Shown here piece by piece: positions 6,773 through 6,887 of a stretch of DNA of 6,887 nt. The number at the start of each line of letters is the position of its first letter. Position 1 is the first letter of the stretch. A program made the position numbers and the translations under genes. Below the pieces are notes generated by a model, which saw nothing but the letters and a program-made list of their open reading frames with translations, searched no databases and had not been told where the DNA came from. The stretch comes from Chloroflexota bacterium (GTDB lineage: Bacteria; Chloroflexota; Anaerolineae; Anaerolineales; Villigracilaceae): assembly GCA_016875755.1 (NCBI GenBank), contig VGOX01000117.1, positions 1 to 6,887 of the forward strand. Reading direction: 5' to 3'.

Positions 6773-6887
6773 AACCTTGAAGACATCGTAGAAAAAGAAA
6801 GGACGGTGCGTTGAAAGAAACACAAGCCGCACATTAACACCGAAACCTTGAGCACATCGTGGAAAAGCGAGTACGGTTCGCTCTTGA
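6773..6887. repeat. Imperfect direct repeat, two copies about 71 bases apart
   Basis: Copy 1 spans 6773-6814 and copy 2 spans 6844-6887, the window edge. Both begin AACCTTGA, share ACATCGT and GAAAA blocks plus ACGGT, and end in TTGA; copy 2 is two bases longer. Translated, they give NLEDIVEKERTVR followed by a stop, and NLEHIVEKRVRFAL, in different frames because 71 is not a multiple of three. Neither has a start codon. The surrounding 6742-6887 segment holds no gene I can support and no terminator for the preceding gene. It may be an intergenic dispersed repeat or the remains of a short gene. Confidence 0.5.

Noticed and set aside
6738..6791. 17-codon ORF starting in an ATGA overlap with the last stop (MKTPLTLSPYLSTLKTS)
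   Set aside because: Too short, no RBS of its own, and it runs into the repeat region. The overlap is probably chance.
6811..6837. TTG-initiated 8-codon ORF after an AAAGGA sequence
   Set aside because: An eight-residue product with no context; the purine-rich run belongs to repeat copy 1.
6321..6887. Long - strand frame open from the right edge into the last gene
   Set aside because: It is antisense to the C-terminal half of the exported protein, whose + frame has a coherent domain, stalk and membrane helix. No motif or RBS supports the - reading.

Overview
The window carries five complete genes, all on the + strand. They read as a small peptide-scavenging locus: a cytoplasmic cyanophycinase (136-945), a lipoprotein peptide-binding protein (983-2710), two Dpp/Opp-type ABC permeases (2786-3757 and 3760-4683), and a large exported, membrane-anchored cyanophycinase-like protein (4735-6741). 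No RNA gene, CRISPR array or insertion sequence is visible, and no stretch over 300 bases lacks a gene. The two edges (1-135 and 6742-6887) are short and remain uncertain.

The organism is probably a member of the Chloroflexota, most likely class Anaerolineae. This is inferred from style and not from a marker gene. The binding protein has a bacterial lipobox followed by a long Ala/Pro/Thr/Glu linker, which is common in that class. The last gene has the secreted cyanophycinase-like architecture with a C-terminal Pro/Thr/Ser stalk, one membrane helix and a short basic tail. Base composition is moderate, and nothing suggests that one gene has a different origin from its neighbours.

The genes suggest a working model. 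The surface-anchored cyanophycinase-like protein would cut an external polymer (cyanophycin, multi-L-arginyl-poly-L-aspartate, or a related isopeptide). The lipoprotein and the two permeases would import the released beta-Asp-Arg-type dipeptide. The cytoplasmic cyanophycinase would handle longer material or an internal store. The two ATP-binding subunits the importer needs, and an isoaspartyl dipeptidase to finish degradation, are not in the window. The substrate is inferred from the neighbouring enzymes and is not proved by the sequence.

Regulatory structure is clear in three places. A 7-bp hairpin spans the stop codon of the first gene. A perfect 14-bp hairpin without a T-tract lies between the binding protein and the first permease, the usual place for a structure that keeps binding-protein mRNA more abundant than permease mRNA. 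A GC-rich hairpin with a T-run follows the second permease and should end most transcripts before the last gene.

The most unusual object is the last gene. Its first peptidase-S51-like domain keeps the Ser and His of the active site but appears to lack the catalytic Glu. It is followed by a second domain that looks like a decayed copy of the same fold with Ser and His both replaced.
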